Shown here: positions 35,764 to 43,565 of the stretch, piece by piece
Layout: each line of letters begins with the position of its first letter
Position numbering within the stretch: the first letter of the stretch is position 1
From: G001797105 sp964528155
Lineage (GTDB): Bacteria; Chloroflexota; Anaerolineae; Anaerolineales; E44-bin32
Reading direction: 5' to 3'
Assembly (NCBI GenBank): GCA_964528155.1
Contig: CAZGRL010000024.1
Coordinates: 1 to 44,921 of the forward strand
Length of the DNA stretch: 44,921 nt
The notes under the pieces: generated by a model
Seen by the model: only the letters and a program-made list of their open reading frames with translations
Told to the model about the DNA's origin: nothing
Database searches by the model: none
Made by a program: the position numbers and the translations under genes

Positions 35764-36612
35764 CTATCGCCTCACACCGCTGAGCGCGATCCCTTCGATA
35801 AACTGCCTCTGCGCGATGAAAAAGATGATCAACAGCGGCACTATGGACAGGAAAGCACCTGCCATCAGGACAGTGAATTTCCCGCCCATTTGAAGTTGTT
35901 GCTGGAAGAAAGCCAGCCCGACGGTGAGGGTGGTCTTCTGCATATCGGTGGGCAAGTAGACGAGCGGATGAAGGAGATCATTCCAAGCGTCCTTGAAGAC
36001 AAAGATCGACAGCGCGGCTACAGCAGGTTTGGAAAGCGGCAAGTAGACGCGCCAGAAGATGTCAAAAAGGGAAGCGCCGTCCATGCGCGCGGCGTCGATG
36101 AGGTCTCGTGGGATGGTGAGGAAGTACTGGCGCAGAAGGAAGGTGCCGAAGGCGCCCCCCCAGAAGGCGGGCAAGATGAGGGGCCACTGAGTGCCTATCA
36201 AATGGAGGTACTTGAAGATGATGAAATTGGGGATAAGGGAAACCTGCGTCGGTATCACCAGGGTGGCCAAGAGCAGGGCAAAGAGCAGATCGCGTCCCTT
36301 GAACTTCACCACGGCGAACACGAAGGCCGCCATGGCGCACGTCAGGACCTGTCCGATCACCGTCAAGATCGAAAGCTTGAAGCTATTGAACGTTAGATAA
36401 GCAAAGGCATGGTTGGGAAGACTTTGGAACAGGTCGACGTAGGGCTGGAGCGTGAAGGGATGAGGGATGATGTTGCGGGAGAACTGCGCGGCGGGTTCGC
36501 GGAACGAAACGGAGATCATCCAGAGGAAAGGACCCAGCATAGAAAGGGCGCCCAGGATGAGGACCGCATACAAGAGCATGTCGACAAGATGCTTCTGATA
36601 CGACCGTGTCAT
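35764..36612 (-). CDS. Carbohydrate ABC transporter permease (MalG type)
   Basis: One of two membrane subunits of a CUT1-family oligosaccharide importer. The 282-residue protein has six membrane helices and the ATPase-docking loop EAA motif in the form DLIDAARMDGASLFDIFWRVYLPLSKP. The second residues of the usual MalG pattern (MISVSFREP after helix 1, FLLRQYF before EAA) are also present. It follows the MalF-type gene by 9 bp and precedes the GH4 gene by 58 bp. No ATPase gene is in this operon. Confidence 0.95.
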   Translation of the reverse strand: MTRSYQKHLVDMLLYAVLILGALSMLGPFLWMISVSFREPAAQFSRNIIPHPFTLQPYVDLFQSLPNHAFAYLTFNSFKLSILTVIGQVLTCAMAAFVFAVVKFKGRDLLFALLLATLVIPTQVSLIPNFIIFKYLHLIGTQWPLILPAFWGGAFGTFLLRQYFLTIPRDLIDAARMDGASLFDIFWRVYLPLSKPAVAALSIFVFKDAWNDLLHPLVYLPTDMQKTTLTVGLAFFQQQLQMGGKFTVLMAGAFLSIVPLLIIFFIAQRQFIEGIALSGVRR

Positions 36613-36621
36613 ACAACGTTC

Positions 36622-37509
36622 CTATTCGTACACGACGTAGTGGCGTTCCCACCAGAACATGATGCCCATGAAGATCGCCACAAGGACGGCCAACTGGATA
36701 GCCTGCGCGCTGGCGCCGCCCATTCGGAAGAAATGAAAGGCATTGCGGTAGATCGAATACACCGCAACGGGGACGGTGCTATCCCCTTGTCCGCGGCGGG
36801 TCAGCATATAGATGTAGTCATAGGCCTGGAAGGCATTGATGGCGGAGATCAACGTTTGGAAGAAGATGCTTGGTGTGATCAGCGGCACGGTCACCGTGAA
36901 GAACTGCTGCAAGGAACTGGCGCCATCCAATGCGGAGGCCTCGTAGTAGTCGCGCGGAATGGCGGTGAGCCCGGCCAGGAAGATGATCATCCCTTCGCCG
37001 ATGGCTCCCCAAACATTGACGATGACCACCGACATCATGGCGTGGTCGGTGCACAGCCAGCAGATCGGGGGCAGCCCGGCGCCCTCCAGTATCCAGTTCA
37101 GGATGCCGGTGTCTTTGCCATAGATCATGTTCCAGACGAGCGCTGTCGCAACGGCGGAGGTCACCGTGGGGAGGAAGTATACGGTCCGAAAGACTTCGAC
37201 CCCGCGGAGCTTGCGATTGAGCATAACGGCCAGGACAAGAGATATGCCGACCACCGCCGGCACGTAGAGTGCCGAGAATTTCAGGGTGTTCACGAACGCT
37301 TCGATGTAATCCTTGTTCTGGAAAAGCGCTGTGTAGTTCGAAAGCCCGGCCCAAACAGGGGGTGTGATGAGGTCCCAATTGAAGAAACTCAACCCAAGCG
37401 TGGCAAGCAGCGAGCCGATGGTACCAAACGCCAAACCGATCATGGTCGGGACGAGCATGAGCCACATCCAGAGTTGCTCGCGCCCGAGGGGTTTGAGGCC
37501 GTAGGTCAT
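36622..37509 (-). CDS. Carbohydrate ABC transporter permease (MalF type)
   Basis: The partner membrane subunit. The 295-residue protein has six membrane helices; the docking loop reads DYYEASALDGASSLQQFFTVTVPLITP. Its N-terminus (PTMIGLAFGTIGSLLATLGLSFFNWDL) is that of lactose/sn-glycerol-type MalF proteins. Together with MalG and the binding lipoprotein it forms a near-complete importer; an ATPase shared with other systems (MsmK/UgpC type) must be encoded elsewhere. Confidence 0.95.
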   Translation of the reverse strand: MTYGLKPLGREQLWMWLMLVPTMIGLAFGTIGSLLATLGLSFFNWDLITPPVWAGLSNYTALFQNKDYIEAFVNTLKFSALYVPAVVGISLVLAVMLNRKLRGVEVFRTVYFLPTVTSAVATALVWNMIYGKDTGILNWILEGAGLPPICWLCTDHAMMSVVIVNVWGAIGEGMIIFLAGLTAIPRDYYEASALDGASSLQQFFTVTVPLITPSIFFQTLISAINAFQAYDYIYMLTRRGQGDSTVPVAVYSIYRNAFHFFRMGGASAQAIQLAVLVAIFMGIMFWWERHYVVYE

Positions 37510-37552
37510 AGGGTTCCTTGAGTGCCCACCTGCTCAGACCGATCAGATGGCA

Positions 37553-37587
37553 GGTCTCGATACGGCCAATGCGGCCGTATCGAGACC
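37553..37587 (-). repeat. 15-bp perfect intercistronic hairpin after the sugar-binding protein gene
   Basis: Arms 37553-37567 and 37573-37587 pair perfectly around a 5-nt loop. On the minus strand it lies just after the binding-protein stop and before malF, with no T-tract. Such hairpins commonly stabilise the upstream message or reduce read-through, so that the binding protein is made in excess. Confidence 0.75.
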
Positions 37588-37615
37588 GCGGTGATGGGTT
37601 GGGTACCGGCCCAGT

Positions 37616-38878
37616 CTACTTGTTCTTGGCCAACACTTCATCTGCGCTGGCGACCACTTCATCAAGGGTGGGGCTCAACGCTGCTTCACCGTCCCAAACG
37701 GGCGTCAAACCATCACCCACCACGCTTGACCATTCATCGTAGCCCCTGAAGACTGGCTTCATATGCGCAAAGGCGACCGAGTCCAGGAATGCGTGTTGGT
37801 CGATCCCACCGGGCTGATTGAGGTACGCGTCGCTCTGTGCCACGGATTCGAGCACGGGGATAGCGAACCCCAGCTCCGCCAGGCGTTTCTGTCCCGCTTC
37901 GCTCAAGGCGAATTGGATGAACTTGAAAGCGGCATCTGGGTTCTTGGAGTCCTTGGCGATGACGAAACCGGCGCTGTTCACGCTGGTGGCACGTCCCACA
38001 GGACCGAGCGGCATCGGCGCCACGTTGAAGTTGATTCCTGCCTGCACATATCCGGGGACGGCCCAGTGCCCGATCGTAGTCATGGCCGCCATGCCTGACT
38101 GGAAGAGGTCATCTCCAAACTCCCCCGCCGCGGTTGGTGCTGGCATCACGCCTTCCTTGTACAAGCTGTCGATGTAGCTCCACGCGGCGCGAGCCTTGTC
38201 CTCGCCGATCAAGGTCTTGGTGTGATCCGGGCTGATGATATCGCCGCCGTACGCCCAAATGGCCTCACTCCACAGGAGTTCCATGTCCCAGGTGTCCGAC
38301 CAGAAACCATACTGATCCACTTTCCCGTCGTTGTTCGTGTCGAGGGTCAATTGCTTGGCGGCTTCGAGCAGGTCATTGTACGTCCAGTCCGCCGTGGGAT
38401 AGGCAACCCCTGCTGCATCGAACATATCCTTGTTGTAGAACAGAACGATGGTCTGGAAGTCACGGGGCAGGCCATAGTAGCCGTCGGGGGTCTGGTAGGC
38501 GGTCAGAGTCTGTGGATAGATGCCGTCCAGAAAACCGGGATTGGCATCGATGTAGGGCTGGAGGTTAATGAGGGCGCCACGGCTCTGCCAATCCAGGAAG
38601 AGCGGGGCATCCATCGCGAACACGTCCGGAGGGGCCCCGCCGGCGACCAACGTGTTCAACTTTGTCCAGTACGAATCCCAATCCGCGACATCGACAGCGA
38701 CATTGATGTTGGGATTTGCGGCGTGGAAATCGTCGACTACAGCTTGCCATACCGCTTGTTCCTCGGGCGCGCCCCACATGGTGAATGTGATGTCCACAGG
38801 CCCCGTAGGGGCGCTCGTGCTACCACACGCGGCCAGCATCAGGCTGGCGATCACCAGGACGAACACCATCTTCTTCAT
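37616..38878 (-). CDS. Sugar-binding lipoprotein of an ABC importer
   Basis: The extracellular solute-binding subunit (family 1, CUT1 type), 420 residues. It starts with a signal peptide and lipobox LMLAAC, then an ITFTMWGAPEEQAVWQAVVDDF segment usual for this family. Start at ATG 38878 is fixed by AGGAGAGG; an upstream frame extension is spurious. It is followed by an intercistronic hairpin and the two permease genes. The sugar bound is unknown; the operon points to a galactosamine-containing oligosaccharide. Confidence 0.95.
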   Translation of the reverse strand: MKKMVFVLVIASLMLAACGSTSAPTGPVDITFTMWGAPEEQAVWQAVVDDFHAANPNINVAVDVADWDSYWTKLNTLVAGGAPPDVFAMDAPLFLDWQSRGALINLQPYIDANPGFLDGIYPQTLTAYQTPDGYYGLPRDFQTIVLFYNKDMFDAAGVAYPTADWTYNDLLEAAKQLTLDTNNDGKVDQYGFWSDTWDMELLWSEAIWAYGGDIISPDHTKTLIGEDKARAAWSYIDSLYKEGVMPAPTAAGEFGDDLFQSGMAAMTTIGHWAVPGYVQAGINFNVAPMPLGPVGRATSVNSAGFVIAKDSKNPDAAFKFIQFALSEAGQKRLAELGFAIPVLESVAQSDAYLNQPGGIDQHAFLDSVAFAHMKPVFRGYDEWSSVVGDGLTPVWDGEAALSPTLDEVVASADEVLAKNK

Positions 38879-38889
38879 GATCCTCTCCT

Positions 38890-39921
38890 TCACAAGTCGA
38901 GATGAACCACTGCCGTCAGGTTGTTGGGACGGTCAGGGTTAAGGCCCTTTCTCAGCGAGCGATAGAACGCCATCAGTTGCAGAACCGGAAGATACAGGAC
39001 CCCGCGGCAGCTCTCAGGGATGCCCGAGTCAAAAGAGATGTCCACAGCCGATTCGCCCAGCGCCACGGTCTTTCCACCGAGGCCGTGCATCTCATCTAGT
39101 ACGGCTAGCTCGTGGCGGAAACTGGATTCCGACACCAGACCGATGATGACGGCCTGGCGGCTGACCATGCTCATCGGTCCGTGACGAAACTCGAGGAAGT
39201 GGAACGGCTCGCTATGCGTCAAAGTCATTTCTTTCATCTTCAGGTTGGCCTCACAAGCCAGCCCGTATCGGGTCCCGTTTCCGAGGAAATAGAAACGATC
39301 GACGGCGATATCCTCGCCCAGCTGTCGAGCGGCGGGCTCGAAGGCGTGCATCAAGCGGTCGCCGGCCTCCGGCAGAGTGGACATACGGTCGATGCAGCTA
39401 TCTCGGTTGGCCATGCGGGCACACAAGGCCGTTGATGCGACATACATTGACGCAAAAGAACGAGTCTGCGCAACAGATTCCTCCTGCCCCTTGGTGATGA
39501 CAAGACTCGAATCCCCCAGGTGCGACAGGGCTTCGTCGGAGTTGCTGATGACGAGCACATCTCCCGCCCTATCTGCTTTGAACGCTTCTACTGCCCTGAT
39601 CGTTTCGGTAGTGGTCCCCGATCGGCTGATCGCCACGAGTAGTTGGGAGATGCCATCCCGCAGGGCGGATTGAGGGTTCAAAAGCAGCTCCCCGGCTGGG
39701 ATGGCGCGCGCCGCGCGGCCTGTCATTTCCTGATAGAGGGCAGCGGCCGCGAGTGAGAGATAGTAGGTCGAGCCACAACCTGTGAAGATGACCTGCTCAT
39801 AGTCTTCCGCCCGGGGTAGGGAGGACGAGTGCACGAGATCCAGCGCCTGGGCCCAGGCCTCAGTCTGTGTTTTGATCTCTCGATACGTGGCATGCTCTTC
39901 GATGGTCACAGTTGGGATCAC
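38890..39921 (-). CDS. SIS-domain sugar isomerase/deaminase (AgaS/GlmS-C-terminal-like)
   Basis: A 343-residue protein with two SIS domains, as in AgaS and the isomerase half of GlmS. First SIS: VIFTGCGSTYYLSLAAAALY and AISRSGTTTETIRAV; second: RFYFLGNGTRYGLACEANLKMKEM and HFLEFRHGPMSM. EFRHGP and the Lys-Met-Lys-Glu helix are typical of aminosugar-phosphate isomerases and deglycases. In this context the best guess is galactosamine-6-phosphate to tagatose-6-phosphate plus ammonia. The start is GTG, overlapping the amidohydrolase stop (GTGA). Substrate is inference. Confidence 0.85.
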   Translation of the reverse strand: MIPTVTIEEHATYREIKTQTEAWAQALDLVHSSSLPRAEDYEQVIFTGCGSTYYLSLAAAALYQEMTGRAARAIPAGELLLNPQSALRDGISQLLVAISRSGTTTETIRAVEAFKADRAGDVLVISNSDEALSHLGDSSLVITKGQEESVAQTRSFASMYVASTALCARMANRDSCIDRMSTLPEAGDRLMHAFEPAARQLGEDIAVDRFYFLGNGTRYGLACEANLKMKEMTLTHSEPFHFLEFRHGPMSMVSRQAVIIGLVSESSFRHELAVLDEMHGLGGKTVALGESAVDISFDSGIPESCRGVLYLPVLQLMAFYRSLRKGLNPDRPNNLTAVVHLDL

Positions 39922-40952
39922 TCCATCCCGAGAACGTCTCGGGCGTTTTCCGAATACACCTTTTTCAGGACATCATCTGGCAGGTGGAGCCCATAGGCAC
40001 GCCAACGTCCCTGCTGCGGGACATCTTCGGTGCCGTAATCGAAATACTCGTCACCACTTTCGAGGAATCGATAGTAGATCCGGTAGGCCCCCAGGTCGGG
40101 TCCCATATCGGTACCGAAGAGGATGCGGTCGGCGTAGCGAAGGAAGAAGCGGCGAGCGCTGAACGGCTGCCGGCCGAGTTCGCCAATCCGCGCGCTGATG
40201 TCGATATGGAAATTAGGGCAGCGATCGAGGAGCGCGCCGACCCAGCCCAAATTCTCGGCATAGCACCCGACATGCGCGCCGATGAAGGTCGTGTGGGCGT
40301 GACGGGTCACGAGATTGGCCAGCCCGTCCATCAGGCCCATGAAAGATGGGAAGGGTGGGCTGGTGAAAGCCCATTCCGGATGTGCCTGCAGCTCTTCCCA
40401 CCGTTCGTTGGTGTTGTCGACCGGGTCAAAGAAGGCGACCGGATCGGCCACGTGAACCACAACGGGGAGGTTCAGCTCCGCGGCCGTTTCCCAAAGGGGG
40501 GTCAGGCGCGGGTCGTCGATCTTGACGAGCCTCCCAGCGTGGTCCCGCACATGCAGGCCGAATACCTTCCAGATCTTCAATCCCTGCGCGCCCCGCGCCT
40601 TCTGCGCGCCAAGCCGATCGGCTGCCCATTCGGGGAAACCATCTCCTTTGTCTGCCCATTGGGACCAATCCACGCCGCCAAACACCAAGAAGCGCTCGGG
40701 GGCGGCGGACTTGAAGTGGTCAAGGTGGGCGTGGAGGATCTCTTCGCCCCAACCGCCGTCGAGATCGACATAATGAGATACGCCTGCCTCGTCGAGCAAG
40801 CCGAGCAAGTCAGCCACCGGCTTCTTGTCCCACCCGCCGCCAAAGGGCTCAGCCAGGTGATTGTGGGAATCGATCACCGGGAATCGGGGCTTGTCCACCA
40901 GCGTGGCCGTAGTTGTGAGTTGGGATCTGGGCCGATAGTCTGTTAGCAACAT
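39918..40952 (-). CDS. Amidohydrolase-family metal-dependent hydrolase
   Basis: A 344-residue TIM-barrel hydrolase of the amidohydrolase-2 type (COG2159-like). Ligand motifs: DSHNHL near residue 28 (HxH), KIWK at the strand-4 lysine position, HVAD, GAHVG and FGTDMG with the catalytic Asp. Not of the NagA/AgaA subtype usually found in N-acetylgalactosamine operons. Its place between regulator and isomerase suggests a role in processing the same substrate, for example deacylation or lactone opening, but this is not shown. ATG 40952 lies 11 bp after the regulator stop. Confidence 0.85.
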   Translation of the reverse strand: MLLTDYRPRSQLTTTATLVDKPRFPVIDSHNHLAEPFGGGWDKKPVADLLGLLDEAGVSHYVDLDGGWGEEILHAHLDHFKSAAPERFLVFGGVDWSQWADKGDGFPEWAADRLGAQKARGAQGLKIWKVFGLHVRDHAGRLVKIDDPRLTPLWETAAELNLPVVVHVADPVAFFDPVDNTNERWEELQAHPEWAFTSPPFPSFMGLMDGLANLVTRHAHTTFIGAHVGCYAENLGWVGALLDRCPNFHIDISARIGELGRQPFSARRFFLRYADRILFGTDMGPDLGAYRIYYRFLESGDEYFDYGTEDVPQQGRWRAYGLHLPDDVLKKVYSENARDVLGME

Positions 40953-40963
40953 GGGATTGGCAC

Positions 40964-41740
40964 CTAGGCAACAATCACATCAACCCCTTGACTTTGCAGC
41001 GAATCGAGGAAATGCGGGTCCGTCTGATCATCCGTAACGAACGTTTGCGCGGCGGTCAGCGGAGCCAGGAAAGCGGTGGATACCACACCGTACTTGGTGT
41101 GATCGGCCACAATTATGTTTTCACGGCCTGCGTTGAGAATAGCGCGATCGGTCATCGTTTCGGGAAGGTAGTCGTTGGTCAGCCCCTGATCCAGACTGAT
41201 GGCGCGAATGCCGATAACGACCTTGTCGGCACGCACTTCGGCCAGCGCCTGCTCAGTGATATGACCAATGAAGGACAACTCACTGTCGCGCAACATCCCT
41301 CCAAGGGCTATCAGGGTGATGTTGTCCTTCTCAGACATCAGGTTGATGACCGGGAGGGAGTTGGTGATGACGGTGATCTTGCGTGAGATCAGGTGCCGCG
41401 CCACCTGCATGACGGTTGTGCCGGAACCCAGGAAGACCGTTTCACCGTCCTGGATAAGGACCGCCGTGGCTCGTCCGATTCGCTCCTTCTCAATCTCCTG
41501 GTCGTGACTTCTGTTCAGGATGGGTTCTTCTGGCGCGGCCTGCCGTACCAACACGGCCCCTCCATGCACCCGCTGAATGTGTCCTTCTTCTGACAGAGCC
41601 TCGAGATCGCGGCGGGCCGTGGCTTCGCTTACCCCGAAATGAGAGCAGATGTCGGCGACCGAAAGTCGACCGACCCTCTCGAGGAGGCGCGCCACTTCAC
41701 GTTGGCGTTCGTAGCCGGACAGGCTGTTGAATGTCGTCAT
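40964..41740 (-). CDS. DeoR-family transcriptional regulator (AgaR/GlpR type)
   Basis: The first gene of the sugar operon and its likely local repressor. The 258-residue protein has the DeoR N-terminal winged helix (RQREVARLLERVGRLSVADICSHFGVSEATARRDLEAL, residues about 11-50) followed by HIQRVHGGAVL, then the sugar-phosphate-binding SIS-like C-terminal domain (LGSGTTVMQVARHL, NSLPVINL). Such proteins usually sense a phosphorylated intermediate of the pathway. ATG 41740 is preferred to a TTG at 41746. A promoter and a pair of TGTGAT direct repeats lie directly upstream. Confidence 0.93.
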   Translation of the reverse strand: MTTFNSLSGYERQREVARLLERVGRLSVADICSHFGVSEATARRDLEALSEEGHIQRVHGGAVLVRQAAPEEPILNRSHDQEIEKERIGRATAVLIQDGETVFLGSGTTVMQVARHLISRKITVITNSLPVINLMSEKDNITLIALGGMLRDSELSFIGHITEQALAEVRADKVVIGIRAISLDQGLTNDYLPETMTDRAILNAGRENIIVADHTKYGVVSTAFLAPLTAAQTFVTDDQTDPHFLDSLQSQGVDVIVA

Positions 41741-41745
41741 AAACA

Positions 41746-41761
41746 ATCACATTCGATCACA
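41746..41761. promoter_or_regulatory. Candidate DeoR operator: two TGTGAT repeats 10 nt apart
   Basis: On the minus strand, TGTGAT occurs at 41761-41756 and again at 41751-41746, one helical turn apart, between the predicted transcription start and the regulator's ATG. Direct repeats of this spacing are typical of DeoR-family sites; the assignment is by position only. Confidence 0.5.
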
Positions 41762-41770
41762 GACAAGCAA

Positions 41771-41799
41771 ACCATAGCATGCTTTTGACTGGACTGCAA
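41771..41799 (-). promoter_or_regulatory. Promoter of the sugar operon: TTGCAG-17-TATGGT
   Basis: On the minus strand, -35 TTGCAG (41799-41794), 17-bp spacer, -10 TATGGT (41776-41771). It should give a leader of about 24 nt containing the candidate operator. Confidence 0.6.
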
Positions 41800-42415
41800 G
41801 AGGGAGTTGCCAGGCAAGCAAGTGGTGGGTTGTTGAAGAAGATCACTTGAGCGGGGTCCTCTTCTGCGAGGTCACGTCCCACATCTGAGGATTCTCAGCG
41901 AATCCAGGAGGGGGCTCCTGATGAGCGGGTTGCACGAATCCTTGATCTCCTAGGATCCTGCAGTGCATCCTCCTTGGGTGATTGGTTGAAATGTCAATGC
42001 GTGGTCGCCTGGAGATGGGCGGCACCTAGACCTACTCGCACGCTGAACTCGCCGTACTGACCGTGGTGAAACAAGATTGAAGCTGCCAATGAAAGAACGT
42101 CATGTGCTTCGTGACCGTCACACATTCTTCGACTCTTTGGATAATCCAGCCAAAAAACATTCTTTGCTCGGTCAAGAGCGCTAAGATGGTCTCGGCCCGG
42201 CTGCGAGGTGCGCCGACAAACGCTTCCCGGTTTCATCCACACCGCTGGGATCAGCGAGGGCTGCGAGCCCCTTGCTTGCAGACGCAGCTCGTGAGTGATA
42301 ACATTCCTCGGAACCGAAAAACAGCCCGAATATGACTCCAGAGAGGGCCTTTTCGGACCAACCGTAGACGACACGGATCGGACGGCAAGCTGAATACATG
42401 GATCGCCTTTTGGGC

Positions 42416-42428
42416 CATCCGTGAGGTC
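42416..42428 (+). repeat. 13-nt extra copy of the tRNA-Val anticodon-arm sequence
   Basis: CATCCGTGAGGTC here is identical to 42459-42471 in the damaged tRNA copy and to 30105-30117 in the intact tRNA. It lies 43 nt before the damaged copy's counterpart. Confidence 0.7.
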
Positions 42429-42439
42429 CACGGTCGACA

Positions 42440-42499
<60 letters not shown>

Positions 42500-42501
42500 C
42501 A

Positions 42502-42538
42502 AGCCTCACGGTCGCGCTTTTTGGGCGGCCGTGAGGCT
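42502..42538 (+). terminator. 10-bp hairpin after the tRNA remnant
   Basis: Arms 42502-42511 and 42529-42538 pair perfectly around a loop containing CTTTTTG. It occupies the position that the tRNA terminator has after the intact copy, and may also end the minus-strand gene to its right. Confidence 0.55.
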
Positions 42539-42642
42539 CATTCGTGCTTGCCTTCAATCTTGAGCAGTCGATCCGGACATGTCCCGATCCGCGGAGAGAT
42601 CACTTCCACGAACCAGTGGGTTGAGCATCACAAGTACCCGGA

Positions 42643-42867
42643 TTACATCTTGGAAAGTGTCCCCTCGTCCTCGACGCTTCTCAGAGAAACCAACACCAAT
42701 CCAAGATCCCTGAGCTTGGACAGAAGTCCATAGAGGGCAGTTGTGTCGGCCAGCTCGCCTGCGAGCAACGTCATGTCGCCCTCTATCGGGGCCAGCTCCA
42801 GTCCTTCGAACCACTCCATCCAATCGCGATCGAGCCGCCCCTTCACGGCTACTTCTACATGGAGCAT
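42643..42867 (-). CDS. Small conserved-looking protein of unknown function
   Basis: A 74-residue soluble protein (LHVEVAVKGRLDRDWMEWFEGLEL ... ALYGLLSKLRDLGLVLVSL), with a predicted beta-strand start and an ending helix. Similar small proteins occur widely in Chloroflexi genomes without a known role, in my recollection. ATG 42867 has AAGG upstream; a GTG at 42873 is an alternative. It lies after the membrane-protein gene on the same strand. Confidence 0.65.
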   Translation of the reverse strand: MLHVEVAVKGRLDRDWMEWFEGLELAPIEGDMTLLAGELADTTALYGLLSKLRDLGLVLVSLRSVEDEGTLSKM

Positions 42868-42933
42868 CGCCACGCCTTATTCAAGGTGCTGATGCCAGTG
42901 AAGCACATCCACAATCCTCACAAACGACCTGCG

Positions 42934-43512
42934 TCAGGCTTCTTCCGCTTTGCCGAAAAGCTGACGCTCCTCGAACCAGGGCTTGAGGATCAGGTAGCCG
43001 CCGAGGACAATGAAAAGGACGGCGCCATTCACCCCTTCCAGGCCGACCAGATCCAGTACCCCGCCGCCGATCGAAATGACGCCCAGGAACGTCGTGAAGC
43101 CGCTCATCTTGAGCCCGTTGGTCGCGCGGGCAACGTTCAGTCCCAGCATGATCAGACCGACACCGATCGACCACCACCCGCCTCGGATGATCTGCTCGGG
43201 CACGAACATGAACCCACCCAGAAGGACCAGGAAACAGCCCCAGGCGATGGTCTCCATGCGCTTGTTCATGGCCGCTTTCTCGGGATCCACGACCACTTCC
43301 GGCCGTCTCTCGGCAGCCTGTGCCTGTGCTCGGATTGCAGTCGACACCAAGACTATGCCCACGATGGCCAGCACGACGGGCGGGACCCACGGCATGTTGA
43401 CGCTGCCGACCATGAACATGACATCCTCGGGTGGCAATCGCAGGTTCAGTATTGTGAGCAGTACTGCGATGGCCAGGCAGATCATTCCTCCGATGAAACG
43501 CGACTTGTTCAT
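42934..43512 (-). CDS. Multi-pass membrane protein (LiaI/LiaF-like)
   Basis: A 192-residue protein with about five membrane segments, arranged as two hydrophobic pairs around a polar loop (residues about 66-90) and ending in a charged tail. The later part (WWSIGVGLIMLGLNVARA, GGYLILKPWF) resembles the transmembrane part of LiaF/DUF5668-type proteins. It has a good AAGGAGG site before ATG 43512. The IS element begins 53 bp upstream of this start, so its own promoter may be displaced. Confidence 0.7.
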   Translation of the reverse strand: MNKSRFIGGMICLAIAVLLTILNLRLPPEDVMFMVGSVNMPWVPPVVLAIVGIVLVSTAIRAQAQAAERRPEVVVDPEKAAMNKRMETIAWGCFLVLLGGFMFVPEQIIRGGWWSIGVGLIMLGLNVARATNGLKMSGFTTFLGVISIGGGVLDLVGLEGVNGAVLFIVLGGYLILKPWFEERQLFGKAEEA

Positions 43513-43565
43513 TGTTGCCTCCTTCTTCTGATCACGACGCCGGGCAGCTCAAAGGCCCCTTGCGC

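Larger units (their letters stand above)
41741..42439. other. Non-coding stretch upstream of the sugar operon
   Basis: About 700 bp with the deoR promoter/operator at its left edge and a partial tRNA repeat at its right edge. Short reading frames are present, but none has a domain or a good start signal. Confidence 0.5.

Noticed and set aside
41994..42431. A 145-codon minus-strand frame considered as a degraded integrase
   Set aside because: No tyrosine or serine recombinase motif is visible in it or in the other frames of this stretch.
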